From: Chloroflexota bacterium
GTDB lineage: Bacteria; Chloroflexota; Anaerolineae; Anaerolineales; Villigracilaceae
Assembly: GCA_016191985.1 (NCBI GenBank)
Contig: JACPVB010000080.1
Location: 1 to 28,626 of the forward strand
Direction of reading: 5' to 3'
DNA: 28,626 nucleotides
Every line of letters starts with the position of its first letter. The stretch's first letter is position 1. Shown here piece after piece: positions 22,335-28,626 of the stretch. The position numbers were made by a program, and so were the translations under genes. The notes beneath the pieces were generated by a model. It saw only the letters and a program-made list of their open reading frames with translations, was not told where the DNA came from and did not search any database.

Positions 22335-22378
22335 GGACTACGACTTTCGAACTACTCCTACTTCTCAAGTCGTAGTCC
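22335..22378. promoter_or_regulatory. Perfect 12-base inverted repeat upstream of the small acidic gene
   Basis: GGACTACGACTT (22335-22346) and AAGTCGTAGTCC (22367-22378) pair perfectly around a 20-base loop. It lies about 105 bases upstream of the ATG at 22485. It could be an operator, an RNA hairpin or another dispersed repeat. Confidence 0.45.
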
Positions 22379-22484
22379 GTAAATCCGCCTTCAATCGCAG
22401 GGCGGTTTCATTCTCGCGCCAGATGTGCCTTTTTCCTTCCGCGCGTATAGTGGGGATGTAAGTTTAAAGAAAAAGGAATTTTCC

Positions 22485-22715
22485 ATGAACACACAAACGT
22501 TGACCAACCTCGCAAGAATCTTCGATCTTGTTATTGCGTTGCCGCCAACAGACCTTCCCATCGTACAGCCAGTCTACGCCTCCTCCCTCGATTACGGCTT
22601 CGACTTCGACGAGGACGAAGTGGGGAGAGAGTTACTCGCCCCGCTCCCTGCCAGTCTTGAAGACCAATCCATCTCTGATGAAGATACAGATGAATTTGCG
22701 TTGTTCTATTTCTAA
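22485..22715 (+). CDS. Small acidic protein of unknown function
   Basis: A 76-residue protein starting MNTQTLTNLARIFDLVIALP. The middle is Pro/Asp-rich (YGFDFDEDEVGRELLAPLP), and the acidic tail ends DEDTDEFALFYF. There are no helices long enough to span a membrane, no cysteines and no signal peptide. AAGGAA lies about seven bases before the ATG. A longer frame from 22425 lacks a ribosome site. The gene lies 22 bases before the stand-alone receiver, so the two are probably cotranscribed. I do not recognise the family. A strongly acidic small protein beside a receiver could be a regulator or a DNA-mimic-like inhibitor, but this is a guess. Confidence 0.6.
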   Translation: MNTQTLTNLARIFDLVIALPPTDLPIVQPVYASSLDYGFDFDEDEVGRELLAPLPASLEDQSISDEDTDEFALFYF

Positions 22716-22737
22716 TCCCTTTTGAGACAGGTGAAAA

Positions 22738-23103
22738 ATGACCCCAACTCGCATTTTGATTGTGGATGATGTGGAGCAAGTTCGACGCGATCTGCGTACG
22801 GCATTATCCCTCACTGGTGAACTTGAAATTATCGGCGAAGCTGCGAACGGATTGGAAGCCGTGCGCCTGACCGAGTCCCTGCAACCCGATACGGTTCTGA
22901 TGGATTTGGAAATGCCCGTGATGGACGGGTATGAGTCGATGCGACAGATTAAGACAAGATTTCCCTCATGCAGGGTGATTGCACTCACCGTGCATGATTA
23001 TGAGTCGGCGCGGGCGAAAGCCAAACGATCTGGCGTGGATGCTTTCCTCGTCAAAGGCGCGTCCGTGAAAACAATCGTTCAAACTATTTTGAAAAAGGAG
23101 TAA
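22738..23103 (+). CDS. Stand-alone receiver-domain response regulator
   Basis: A 121-residue protein that consists of one receiver domain. It has D10-D11, the phosphoacceptor D56 in LMDLEMPVMDGYES, a threonine in ALTVHD and the lysine in FLVKGAS. The sequence is closest to NarL-type receivers such as the one at 19588, yet no DNA-binding domain follows; the frame ends in KKE and the next gene begins four bases later. AGGTGAAAA precedes the ATG. Output must come through protein contact, perhaps as a phosphate sink for the kinases upstream or as a partner of a neighbouring protein. Confidence 0.9.
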   Translation: MTPTRILIVDDVEQVRRDLRTALSLTGELEIIGEAANGLEAVRLTESLQPDTVLMDLEMPVMDGYESMRQIKTRFPSCRVIALTVHDYESARAKAKRSGVDAFLVKGASVKTIVQTILKKE

Positions 23104-23107
23104 AGAA

Positions 23108-24283
23108 ATGGAAACCAAAACTGTTCAACGCAGGTTCGATCTTGACTGGCTGAGGGTGTTTGGCATATTGCTCGTGTTCGTCTATCACTCGTCACGCTTC
23201 TACAACGTGGAAGATTGGACGATCAAGAACAACATCTGGTATCTCTCCGTGGAAGTCTGGAATAGTTTTTCCACCTCGTTCATGATGCCGCTGATGTTCG
23301 TCATTTCGGGCGCCAGCCTGTTCTACGCGCTGGGAAAAGGCGGCTTCGGGAAGTTCTTCAAGGACAAAGTCCTGCGTCTGCTCATCCCGCTCGTGGTCGC
23401 GGTGCTGACCCATATTTCACTGCAATCCTATATATGGGACAAATCTCATGGCCTGTTCAGCGGGAGTTACTTCCAGTTCCTGCCGCAGTACTTCAACCTC
23501 GCTACGCTGAATTGGAACGGTGCGCACCTGTGGTACCTGAAATACCTGTTCCTGTTCAGCCTCATTCTCTATCCCCTCTTCCGCTGGTTGAAGGGACGCG
23601 GCCAAAACTTCCTGACCAAACTCGGCGGATGGCTGTCTCGGACGGGCGTGTTGTACATGCTGACCTTCCCCTTCCTGATCGTCTATTCGCTGGTAGACGC
23701 CGATAGCCCAGTGATGACTTCGAATGGAGGCTACCCATACATCCTATATCTGTGGTTCATCCTGTTGGGCTTCCTCATCACCTCCGATCAACGAATTCAG
23801 GAAAAGATTCGGCAGTTGCGCTGGGTGTCCTTGATCGGCGGCCTGCTGTTGGCGGCTGGTTCTGCCGTGCTGATCATCCTGGTCGCAGACCAAGAGACCA
23901 TCACGCCCACCATCATCATCGGTTTCACGATGCGTATCTTTGGCGGCTGGCTGTCCGTCCTGGGATTTCTGGGCATGTGCATGCAAGCCCTCAACTTTCG
24001 CACACCCAGGCTGGATTACGCCAGTGAAGCCGTCCTGCCGTTCTACATCCTACACCAGACCGTTCTGCTGGCTGTCGGCTATTTCACCCTGCAATGGGGT
24101 CTGCCCGACGTGCTTGAATGGACAGTGACGCTTGCGGCCTCCTTCATCCTCATCATGGTGATTTACGAATTCATCGTGCGGCGATTCAATGTGTTGCGCT
24201 TCCTGTTCGGGATGAAACCGGGCGTCAAGCCTGTTGCCGCTCAGACGAAGCAGACGCAACTGGAACCGGCTGTCCGACGATGA
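23108..24283 (+). CDS. Acyltransferase 3 family membrane protein (OpgC-like), copy 1
   Basis: A 391-residue protein with about ten helices. The N-terminus RRFDLDWLRVFGILLVFVYH places a histidine (H27) at the end of helix 1, the conserved active-site position of acyltransferase 3 proteins. It also has FVISGASLFYALGKGGFGKF, HLWYLKYLFLFSLILYPLF and, near the end, AVLPFYILHQTVLLAVGYF. These enzymes transfer acyl groups such as acetyl or succinyl across the membrane onto glycans; OpgC succinylates periplasmic glucans. AAGGAG overlaps the receiver stop codon just upstream. The gene at 24766 is a clear paralogue. Confidence 0.88.
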   Translation: METKTVQRRFDLDWLRVFGILLVFVYHSSRFYNVEDWTIKNNIWYLSVEVWNSFSTSFMMPLMFVISGASLFYALGKGGFGKFFKDKVLRLLIPLVVAVLTHISLQSYIWDKSHGLFSGSYFQFLPQYFNLATLNWNGAHLWYLKYLFLFSLILYPLFRWLKGRGQNFLTKLGGWLSRTGVLYMLTFPFLIVYSLVDADSPVMTSNGGYPYILYLWFILLGFLITSDQRIQEKIRQLRWVSLIGGLLLAAGSAVLIILVADQETITPTIIIGFTMRIFGGWLSVLGFLGMCMQALNFRTPRLDYASEAVLPFYILHQTVLLAVGYFTLQWGLPDVLEWTVTLAASFILIMVIYEFIVRRFNVLRFLFGMKPGVKPVAAQTKQTQLEPAVRR

Positions 24284-24333
24284 GAGACGATATCAAAAAA
24301 TCAATTCGATTGCATATACACAAGGAGATTAAG

Positions 24334-24762
24334 ATGAATACCAGGTTTCGACGGCTTATCACATTGCTGGTTCTTCCACTACTGCTGATTATTCCGGCTG
24401 GCTGTGCGGGTTTCGGGCAGCCCTTGAGCCCGGAGGATATGGAAACGATCAATCAAGAAATCCGAGTATCCATTGAGGAGACGTTTCCCCTCCCGGAACA
24501 GGTCATGATCAAGACACACGTTGGAGATGACCTGCGTTTTTCAACTGCATTGAGCCTTGACGAGGTGGTTGCATTCTATCGGGATGCCTACACTCAAAAG
24601 GGCTATGAGGCGGAAGCAGGTGACCCGGTTCTGGCGGGCGGTGTGACCTTGCTTTTCAAAAAAGATGGCGAAAAAGATGTATTACTGGAGGTAACGGAGA
24701 ATGAAAGTGGAAGCGATGTCCATCTCCTCTTGAACACACCAATTGATGCGAGTGCAGAGTAA
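24334..24762 (+). CDS. Small lipoprotein of unknown function
   Basis: A 142-residue protein with a signal peptide (RRLITLLVLPLLLIIPAG) and lipobox IPAGC (C24). The mature part is a small alpha/beta domain with TFPLPEQVMIKTHVGDDLRF, SLDEVVAFYRDAYTQKGYEA and a strand-rich end. The last two features resemble small lipoproteins in which a short helix (DEVVAFYRDAY) supports a sheet, but I cannot name a family. AAGGAGATTAAG precedes the ATG. It is encoded between two acyltransferase genes, with a 3-base gap to the second, so it may bind or present their glycan substrate outside the cell. Confidence 0.75.
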   Translation: MNTRFRRLITLLVLPLLLIIPAGCAGFGQPLSPEDMETINQEIRVSIEETFPLPEQVMIKTHVGDDLRFSTALSLDEVVAFYRDAYTQKGYEAEAGDPVLAGGVTLLFKKDGEKDVLLEVTENESGSDVHLLLNTPIDASAE

Positions 24763-24765
24763 ACC

Positions 24766-25950
24766 ATGAATACCAAAACGATTCAAAGGAGATACGATCT
24801 CGACTGGCTTCGCGTCTTCGCCATCCTCTCGATCTTCGTCTATCACTCGACGCGCTTCTTCGACCCGTGGTTCTGGCACATCAAGAATCCCGTTACCTCC
24901 GAGTTGGTCGGCCTGCTCCAGAACTTCATGACCGTCTGGATGATGCCTTTCATCTTCCTCATCTCTGGCGCGAGCATTTTCTACGCCATGAACAAGGGCG
25001 GCGCGGGAACCTTCTTCAAAGACAAGGCCCTGCGCCTGCTCGTCCCGCTCCTCGTCGCGGTCTTCACCTACTCACCGCTGCAGGTCTACCTTGAGCGCCT
25101 CACGCACGGACAATTCCACGGCTCGTTCTGGGCGTTCCTGCCGCACTACTTCGAGGGCATCTACCTCGGCGACGGCTCCGCGGGCAACTTCGCCTTCTTC
25201 GGGATGCACATGTGGTACGTGTTCTTCCTGCTGATCTACTGCCTGATCTTCTACCCGCTCTTCCGCTGGATGAAGGGACGCGGACGTGGCGCGCTGGACA
25301 GAATCGCGGACATCGTCGCTTCGCCCTGGACCTCGTGGCTGGTTCTCGCTTTCCCGATCCTGATCCTTCACCTCTTCGTCTCCGACTCGGGACTCGAGTT
25401 TGGCGCGGGCGGATGGCCGTTCCTCTACTATCCCTTCTTCCTGATCTACGGCTTCGTCATCGCCTCCTCGGAGCGTTTGCAAACGAATCTCAAGCGCATG
25501 CGCTGGTACAACCTGATCGTCAGCGCGCTCCTCACCGCGACGTACATCACTCTCCTCGCCTTTCCCGCTCTCGACGCGCTCGAAGACGCCCTAGCCGACA
25601 TGTTCTGGATCCTGAGCGCGTGCTCACTGCTCCCCACCTTCCTCGGCTTTGGGGTGCAGCACCTGAACTTTACCAACCCCTTCCACAAGTACGCCTCCGA
25701 AGCGGTGATGGGCTTCTACATCCTGCACCAGACCATCCTGTTGATCGTCGGCTACTTCATCGTGGGCTGGACACTTCCCGCCTTCGGCAAGTGGGCGGTC
25801 ATCGCCTCGACCTCGTTCGTCATCATCATGGCGCTGTATGAGTTCGTGGTGCGGCGCGTCAATATCATGCGCTTCCTGTTTGGGATGAAGACGATGAGCA
25901 GGAGTTCCGTTGCCAGGCCTGTTGATGCGCAAATTGCCAAAGTGACATGA
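24766..25950 (+). CDS. Acyltransferase 3 family membrane protein (OpgC-like), copy 2
   Basis: A 394-residue paralogue of the protein at 23108 with the same landmarks: RRYDLDWLRVFAILSIFVYH with H27, FLISGASIFYAMNKGGAGTF, YPLFRWMKGRGRG, ASEAVMGFYILHQTILLIVG and the end VRRVNIMRFLFGMK. The middle differs, so the two may use different substrates. Third codon positions are overwhelmingly C or G, visibly more than in copy 1. This suggests either separate origins or a recent gain of one copy. The start lacks a strong ribosome site and follows the lipoprotein stop by 3 bases, which fits coupling. Confidence 0.88.
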   Translation: MNTKTIQRRYDLDWLRVFAILSIFVYHSTRFFDPWFWHIKNPVTSELVGLLQNFMTVWMMPFIFLISGASIFYAMNKGGAGTFFKDKALRLLVPLLVAVFTYSPLQVYLERLTHGQFHGSFWAFLPHYFEGIYLGDGSAGNFAFFGMHMWYVFFLLIYCLIFYPLFRWMKGRGRGALDRIADIVASPWTSWLVLAFPILILHLFVSDSGLEFGAGGWPFLYYPFFLIYGFVIASSERLQTNLKRMRWYNLIVSALLTATYITLLAFPALDALEDALADMFWILSACSLLPTFLGFGVQHLNFTNPFHKYASEAVMGFYILHQTILLIVGYFIVGWTLPAFGKWAVIASTSFVIIMALYEFVVRRVNIMRFLFGMKTMSRSSVARPVDAQIAKVT

Positions 25951-25982
25951 ATTTCAATGTTCGGATGAAAAAATCCACTTCC

Positions 25983-26010
25983 GGGGCTGTCCAAAAAGGA
26001 GGGCAGCCCC
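25983..26010 (+). terminator. GC-rich hairpin after the second acyltransferase gene
   Basis: GGGGCTG (25983-25989) and CAGCCCC (26004-26010) pair around a short loop, about 33 bases past the stop codon. No T-run follows immediately, so termination is only possible. The rest of the spacer to 26126 holds nothing I recognise. Confidence 0.4.
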
Positions 26011-26126
26011 CAGTGACATAAAGTTTCAGTTATTTTTCCGCTGTCAACAGACCAGGTTCATCTTGCATCTTGCAGGCGTTTTTTTAATTATCCATCTTTT
26101 CGTCCCAGGTCATTCGGCAATTAATT

Positions 26127-26156
26127 TTGAACCTTTTCACCTCTCACTGGTACATA
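26127..26156 (+). promoter_or_regulatory. Candidate promoter for the sigma-factor operon
   Basis: TTGAAC (26127-26132) and TACATA (26151-26156) are 18 bases apart. ECF operons often control themselves, and TGAACC also resembles an ECF -35 element, so the -10 call is uncertain. Confidence 0.35.
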
Positions 26157-26175
26157 CCTATGAGAAGCAGATACA

Positions 26176-26784
26176 ATGCAAACAGCCGACCTTGCCCTTC
26201 CCTGGAAATCGCAAGAGACGCAGCCCGCCATGACGCAACCCGTTGAAGACCTCGACCTCATCCATCGCATGCAAGCTGGCGATGACGATGCCGTGCGCGA
26301 CCTGTACGCGCTGCACGGTCAGCGACTCTATGCGTACGCGTTGCGTCTCACGAACGATCCCGCCACCGCCGAGGATGTGACTCAAACCACGCTCGTCACG
26401 GCGTGGCGCACTGCCCGCACCTTCCGCGGTGAGGGACGCCTCATCGCGTGGCTGTTGGGCATCGTCCATCACACGGCAATGAAAGCGATTCGAAACAGCA
26501 CAAACTATCTCGGCGATGTGGCGGAAGAGACTGTCAGCGAAGATCAACCGTCGCCGGAGGAGCAGGCACAGGTTAAGGAAGAGAGGCGTTGGGTGCGTCA
26601 GGGTTTGCAGAGTCTTTCATCCGAGCATCGCACGGTGCTTGAACTCGTCTTCTATCAAGGTCTGTCGCTCAATGAAGCGGCGCAAGTTTTGAACATCCCT
26701 GTTGGTACGGTCAAGAGTCGTTTGAGTTATGCGCGCGATCATCTGCGCGGCGTGTTGACGCGAACCGAGGAGCATTTGCCATGA
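26176..26784 (+). CDS. ECF-type RNA polymerase sigma factor
   Basis: A 202-residue sigma-70-family protein with only regions 2 and 4. Region 2 runs about residues 26-95 with LRLTNDPATAEDVTQTTLVT and TARTFRGEGRLIAWLLGIVH. Region 4 covers about 137-195 with VLELVFYQGLSLNEAAQVLN and IPVGTVKSRLSYARDHLRG. The start at 26176 has a weak AGAAG site; a second ATG at 26230 (MTQPVEDLDL) is possible. The stop overlaps the next start as ATGA, and that neighbour carries an anti-sigma zinc finger, so the pair forms a sigma/anti-sigma switch. The ABC-2 permeases downstream suggest an envelope-stress or efflux response. Confidence 0.92.
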   Translation: MQTADLALPWKSQETQPAMTQPVEDLDLIHRMQAGDDDAVRDLYALHGQRLYAYALRLTNDPATAEDVTQTTLVTAWRTARTFRGEGRLIAWLLGIVHHTAMKAIRNSTNYLGDVAEETVSEDQPSPEEQAQVKEERRWVRQGLQSLSSEHRTVLELVFYQGLSLNEAAQVLNIPVGTVKSRLSYARDHLRGVLTRTEEHLP

Positions 26785-27653
26785 ACCATGAAGACCAATT
26801 GATCCTATATGCGGCGAATCAACTCGATGAAACCGAGCGCGTTGAATTTAAAAAACACCTTGCGGGATGTGTTCGCTGTCAGGCGGATTTGCATCTCTGG
26901 CAGTCTGTCGCAAATGAGATCACCGCATCAGACTCAGCCGTGCCTGCTCCCGTCCATTTAGCGGACTCTGCGCTGGAAGTGATCCACGCGCCATCCAGAT
27001 TGACACGCGCCTTCAATGGCATGACGCAGCTCCTGCGCATGCAACTGCTTCTCATGCACAACGAATTGTGGGTCGGCTCGGCGGCATTGATGTTTATCTT
27101 TTTAGCGATGGCTTTGCTCGTAGCACGCGTGGAAGTACTGTACTTCTTTGTGCCGATGATCGCCGCTGGCACCGTGACCTTGATCTACGGCTCGGAACAC
27201 GACCCCGCCGCCGAGTTGACCTTTGCCACGCCCATCTCGCCGTGGAAGATTTTGCTGGCGCGGCTGACGCTTGTCTCTGCGTACAACGTGTTCCTCGCGT
27301 TGTGTGCCACGGCGGGGCTGCTTCTCATCCTGCCGCCGCAAGCGCTGGGTGAACTCATCCTCGGCTGGCTCGCGCCGATGACCTTCCTCTCCGCGCTGGC
27401 GCTTCTGCTCTCCTTGTGGATCGGCACAAGCAATGCTTTGTTCATCTCGTATACATTATGGGCTGCACAATATCTCGCGCTGACCTCCGTCAGCAAATGG
27501 TTCGCCTTTCTCACTCCGTGGCTTGATTCATATCGTCAGTTCTGGCAAGACCCTGCTCTGCTTTTCATCTTTGGTTTTACCCTGATTCTGTTTGCGCTCT
27601 GGTCTGCTGGTCGTGAGCAGGTGCAATGGCGCAGAACGTTCATCGTTGGTTGA
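26781..27653 (+). CDS. Anti-sigma zinc-finger protein fused to an ABC-2-like membrane domain
   Basis: A 290-residue protein in two parts. The first 40 residues form a zinc-binding anti-sigma domain with H26-x3-C30-x2-C33 (KKHLAGCVRCQAD), which would hold the sigma factor encoded just upstream. After a linker come about six helices (about 95-285). One loop, HDPAAELTFATPISPWKILL followed by ARLTLVSAYN, looks like the coupling-helix region of ABC-2 permeases. Ordinary anti-sigma factors have one helix, so sensing may be tied here to a transporter's state. The stop codon lies within a palindromic repeat (TTGGTTGAGTAG), so the C-terminus may have been trimmed. Confidence 0.88.
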   Translation: MNHEDQLILYAANQLDETERVEFKKHLAGCVRCQADLHLWQSVANEITASDSAVPAPVHLADSALEVIHAPSRLTRAFNGMTQLLRMQLLLMHNELWVGSAALMFIFLAMALLVARVEVLYFFVPMIAAGTVTLIYGSEHDPAAELTFATPISPWKILLARLTLVSAYNVFLALCATAGLLLILPPQALGELILGWLAPMTFLSALALLLSLWIGTSNALFISYTLWAAQYLALTSVSKWFAFLTPWLDSYRQFWQDPALLFIFGFTLILFALWSAGREQVQWRRTFIVG

Positions 27654-27792
27654 GTAGGTGGCGGCGTTTTTCCGCCGCCGTATCGAAACCAACAGTTAAT
27701 GAAATGTTTTCATCTACAGGTGGTTTCGACACCGCACCTGCGGTGGATGCAGGTGTATGCTCTGCAACAAACACGCAGGGCTACTCAACCAC
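27646..27792. repeat. Paired palindromic repeat (TTGAGTAG/GTATCGAAACC family)
   Basis: Module 1 (27646-27684) runs from TTGGTTGAGTAG through a perfect hairpin, GGCGGCG-TTTTTC-CGCCGCC, to GTATCGAAACCAAC. Module 2 is inverted, from GTGGTTTCGACACCG to GGGCTACTCAACCA. They lie back to back about 40 bases apart. Module 1 shares its ends with the element in hemD (7641-7684). It fills the whole gap between two coding regions. Confidence 0.8.
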
Positions 27793-27811
27793 CGAAATCA
27801 CTGGAGTTTTC

Positions 27812-28591
27812 ATGTCTCGATTTTTCGGCGTCTTACGCCATGAATTCACTATGTCCCTTCGCCGCCCCGGCTTATGGATCGCTTATGCCCTAGTATTCAT
27901 CTTCTATTCGGTCACAGTCATGTACCCCGTGCCCGAAGAAGAAGTTACCATCCTCACCGACAAACAGACCTGGCAGTATGCAGGGCAAATGGCGTTCACC
28001 TTCAACCTATTCCTGCCGGTCATGGTCGGCATTCTCTCCGCAGACCGCTTACAGCGCGATTTCCGTCAAGGCATCCGTGAGTTACAGGAGAGCACACCGC
28101 TCAGTCTCGCCACCTACACCCTCGGAAAATATTTTGGCGTGTTGGCGGCATCTCTTGCACCTGTGCTGGTTTGGATATGGCTCATCTCAGGCTTGTTCAT
28201 CGCCTTTGGCAATGCACCGATTGATTTTCTCTACACGATAACGTTGGCGTTCTTCGCCATCATGGTGCCCGCCTTCGCATTCGTTATCGCGTTCTCACTG
28301 GCATGTCCGCTCATCATGCCGTTGCGCGTCTATCAAATCCTGTTCACGGGATATTGGTTCTGGGGCAACTACATCAGCCCTGAATTTTTCCCAACCCTCA
28401 ATGGGACGTTACTCACTGCAAGCGGATCGTATGCCTATCAGGGATTTTTCGGCGGCTTCATCAATGCTGCTGACCCGCTCCAATATTCCGCCGCAGACGC
28501 GACCCTGAACCTGATTGTGCTCGCGTTCTGCATCGTCGCTGTGATGGTTGTGCTTAATTATTACCTGCAATGGCAGTCTCGCCGCGCATAG
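27812..28591 (+). CDS. ABC-2-type transporter permease
   Basis: A 259-residue membrane protein with about six helices, starting MSRFFGVLRHEFTMSLRRPG, the usual amphipathic entry of ABC-2 permeases. An extracytoplasmic loop (YPVPEEEVTILTDKQTWQYA) follows helix 1. The coupling segment ADRLQRDFRQGIRELQESTP leads to LSLATYTLGKYFGVLAASL. GGAG lies seven bases before the ATG at 27812; a frame from 27626 would read through the palindromic repeat and is rejected. A further gene starts eight bases later. The ATP-binding subunit would be encoded outside the window. Confidence 0.9.
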   Translation: MSRFFGVLRHEFTMSLRRPGLWIAYALVFIFYSVTVMYPVPEEEVTILTDKQTWQYAGQMAFTFNLFLPVMVGILSADRLQRDFRQGIRELQESTPLSLATYTLGKYFGVLAASLAPVLVWIWLISGLFIAFGNAPIDFLYTITLAFFAIMVPAFAFVIAFSLACPLIMPLRVYQILFTGYWFWGNYISPEFFPTLNGTLLTASGSYAYQGFFGGFINAADPLQYSAADATLNLIVLAFCIVAVMVVLNYYLQWQSRRA

Positions 28592-28599
28592 GATTATCC

Positions 28600-28626
28600 A
28601 TGAAGCGCTTTTCCCTGAAATACACC
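28600..28626 (+). CDS. Start of a further gene (partial)
   Basis: An ATG at 28600 opens a frame reading MKRFSLKYT to the window edge, after AGGATTATCC and eight bases past the permease stop. It is probably another membrane or ABC component of the same operon, judged only from its position and basic start. Confidence 0.4.

Noticed and set aside
22250..22484. Search for a frameshifted remnant of the missing kinase ATPase domain
   Set aside because: The stretch is filled by inverted repeats and a leader. No N, G1 or G2 box motif was found in any frame, so a simple frameshift does not explain the short form.
25212..25841. Long alternative plus-strand frame within the second acyltransferase gene
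   Set aside because: Its product is rich in Arg, Pro and Leu, as expected for a shifted frame of a gene with C/G third positions. The acyltransferase frame has clear motifs.
25983..26010. GGGGCTGTCCAAAA considered as an insertion-sequence end
   Set aside because: Such ends occur on some insertion sequences, but there is no transposase, no matching second end at a distance and no target duplication. It is treated as a hairpin.
27626..27811. N-terminal extension of the ABC-2 permease
   Set aside because: It is a translation of the palindromic repeat and overlaps the previous gene. The ATG at 27812 has GGAG before it.

Overview
This 28.6 kb window most resembles a chromosomal segment of an Anaerolineae-type Chloroflexota bacterium. 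That placement is inference. It rests on lipoproteins with Pro/Thr-rich linkers, a C5-route tetrapyrrole operon, NarL/NarX-type regulators, OpgC-like acyltransferases and several repeat families of the kind common in those genomes. No rRNA, tRNA, CRISPR array, transposase or phage gene was seen.

Region 1 (about 240-10710, minus strand) is a long tetrapyrrole operon. In transcription order it reads hemA, hemC, hemD, hemB, a radical SAM/SPASM gene, hemE, two small DUF4491-like membrane genes, hemG/hemY, hemL and a small membrane protein with an internal duplication. It covers glutamyl-tRNA to coproporphyrinogen III, plus a flavin porphyrinogen oxidase. Coproporphyrinogen oxidase (HemN/HemF) and ferrochelatase are absent, so the radical SAM gene is the natural candidate for a late step. 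A palindrome, TAAAGATTATCTTTA, overlaps a candidate -35 box upstream of hemA. The operon is studded with short tandem repeats, mostly 7-mers, and palindromic repeats. Many are read in frame as protein insertions or termini in HemC, HemD, HemB, HemE, HemG and a DUF4491-like protein. A partial YHS-domain gene on the plus strand ends at 118 and faces this operon.

Region 2 (about 10711-19375, plus strand) begins with a 510-base spacer holding several inverted repeats and an apparently leaderless promoter. A NarX-like kinase and NarL-like regulator follow, then a repeat and a terminator. Next come an isocitrate lyase/PEP mutase-superfamily lyase, a complete tripartite tricarboxylate transporter (tctC-tctB-tctA) and an orphan sugar-type solute-binding lipoprotein. 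This looks like sensing, uptake and cleavage of a di- or tricarboxylate.

Region 3 (about 19490-25950, plus strand) starts at a near-consensus promoter. It encodes a NarL-like regulator, a complete membrane histidine kinase and a paralogous kinase that ends right after its phosphoacceptor domain, beside a large inverted repeat. Then come a small acidic protein of unknown function, a stand-alone receiver, and two paralogous OpgC-like acyltransferases flanking a small lipoprotein. It may be a regulated envelope-glycan modification locus.

Region 4 (about 26127-28626, plus strand) encodes an ECF sigma factor, a protein that joins an anti-sigma zinc finger to an ABC-2-like membrane domain, an ABC-2 permease and the start of a further gene. 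A paired palindromic repeat sits between the second and third genes.
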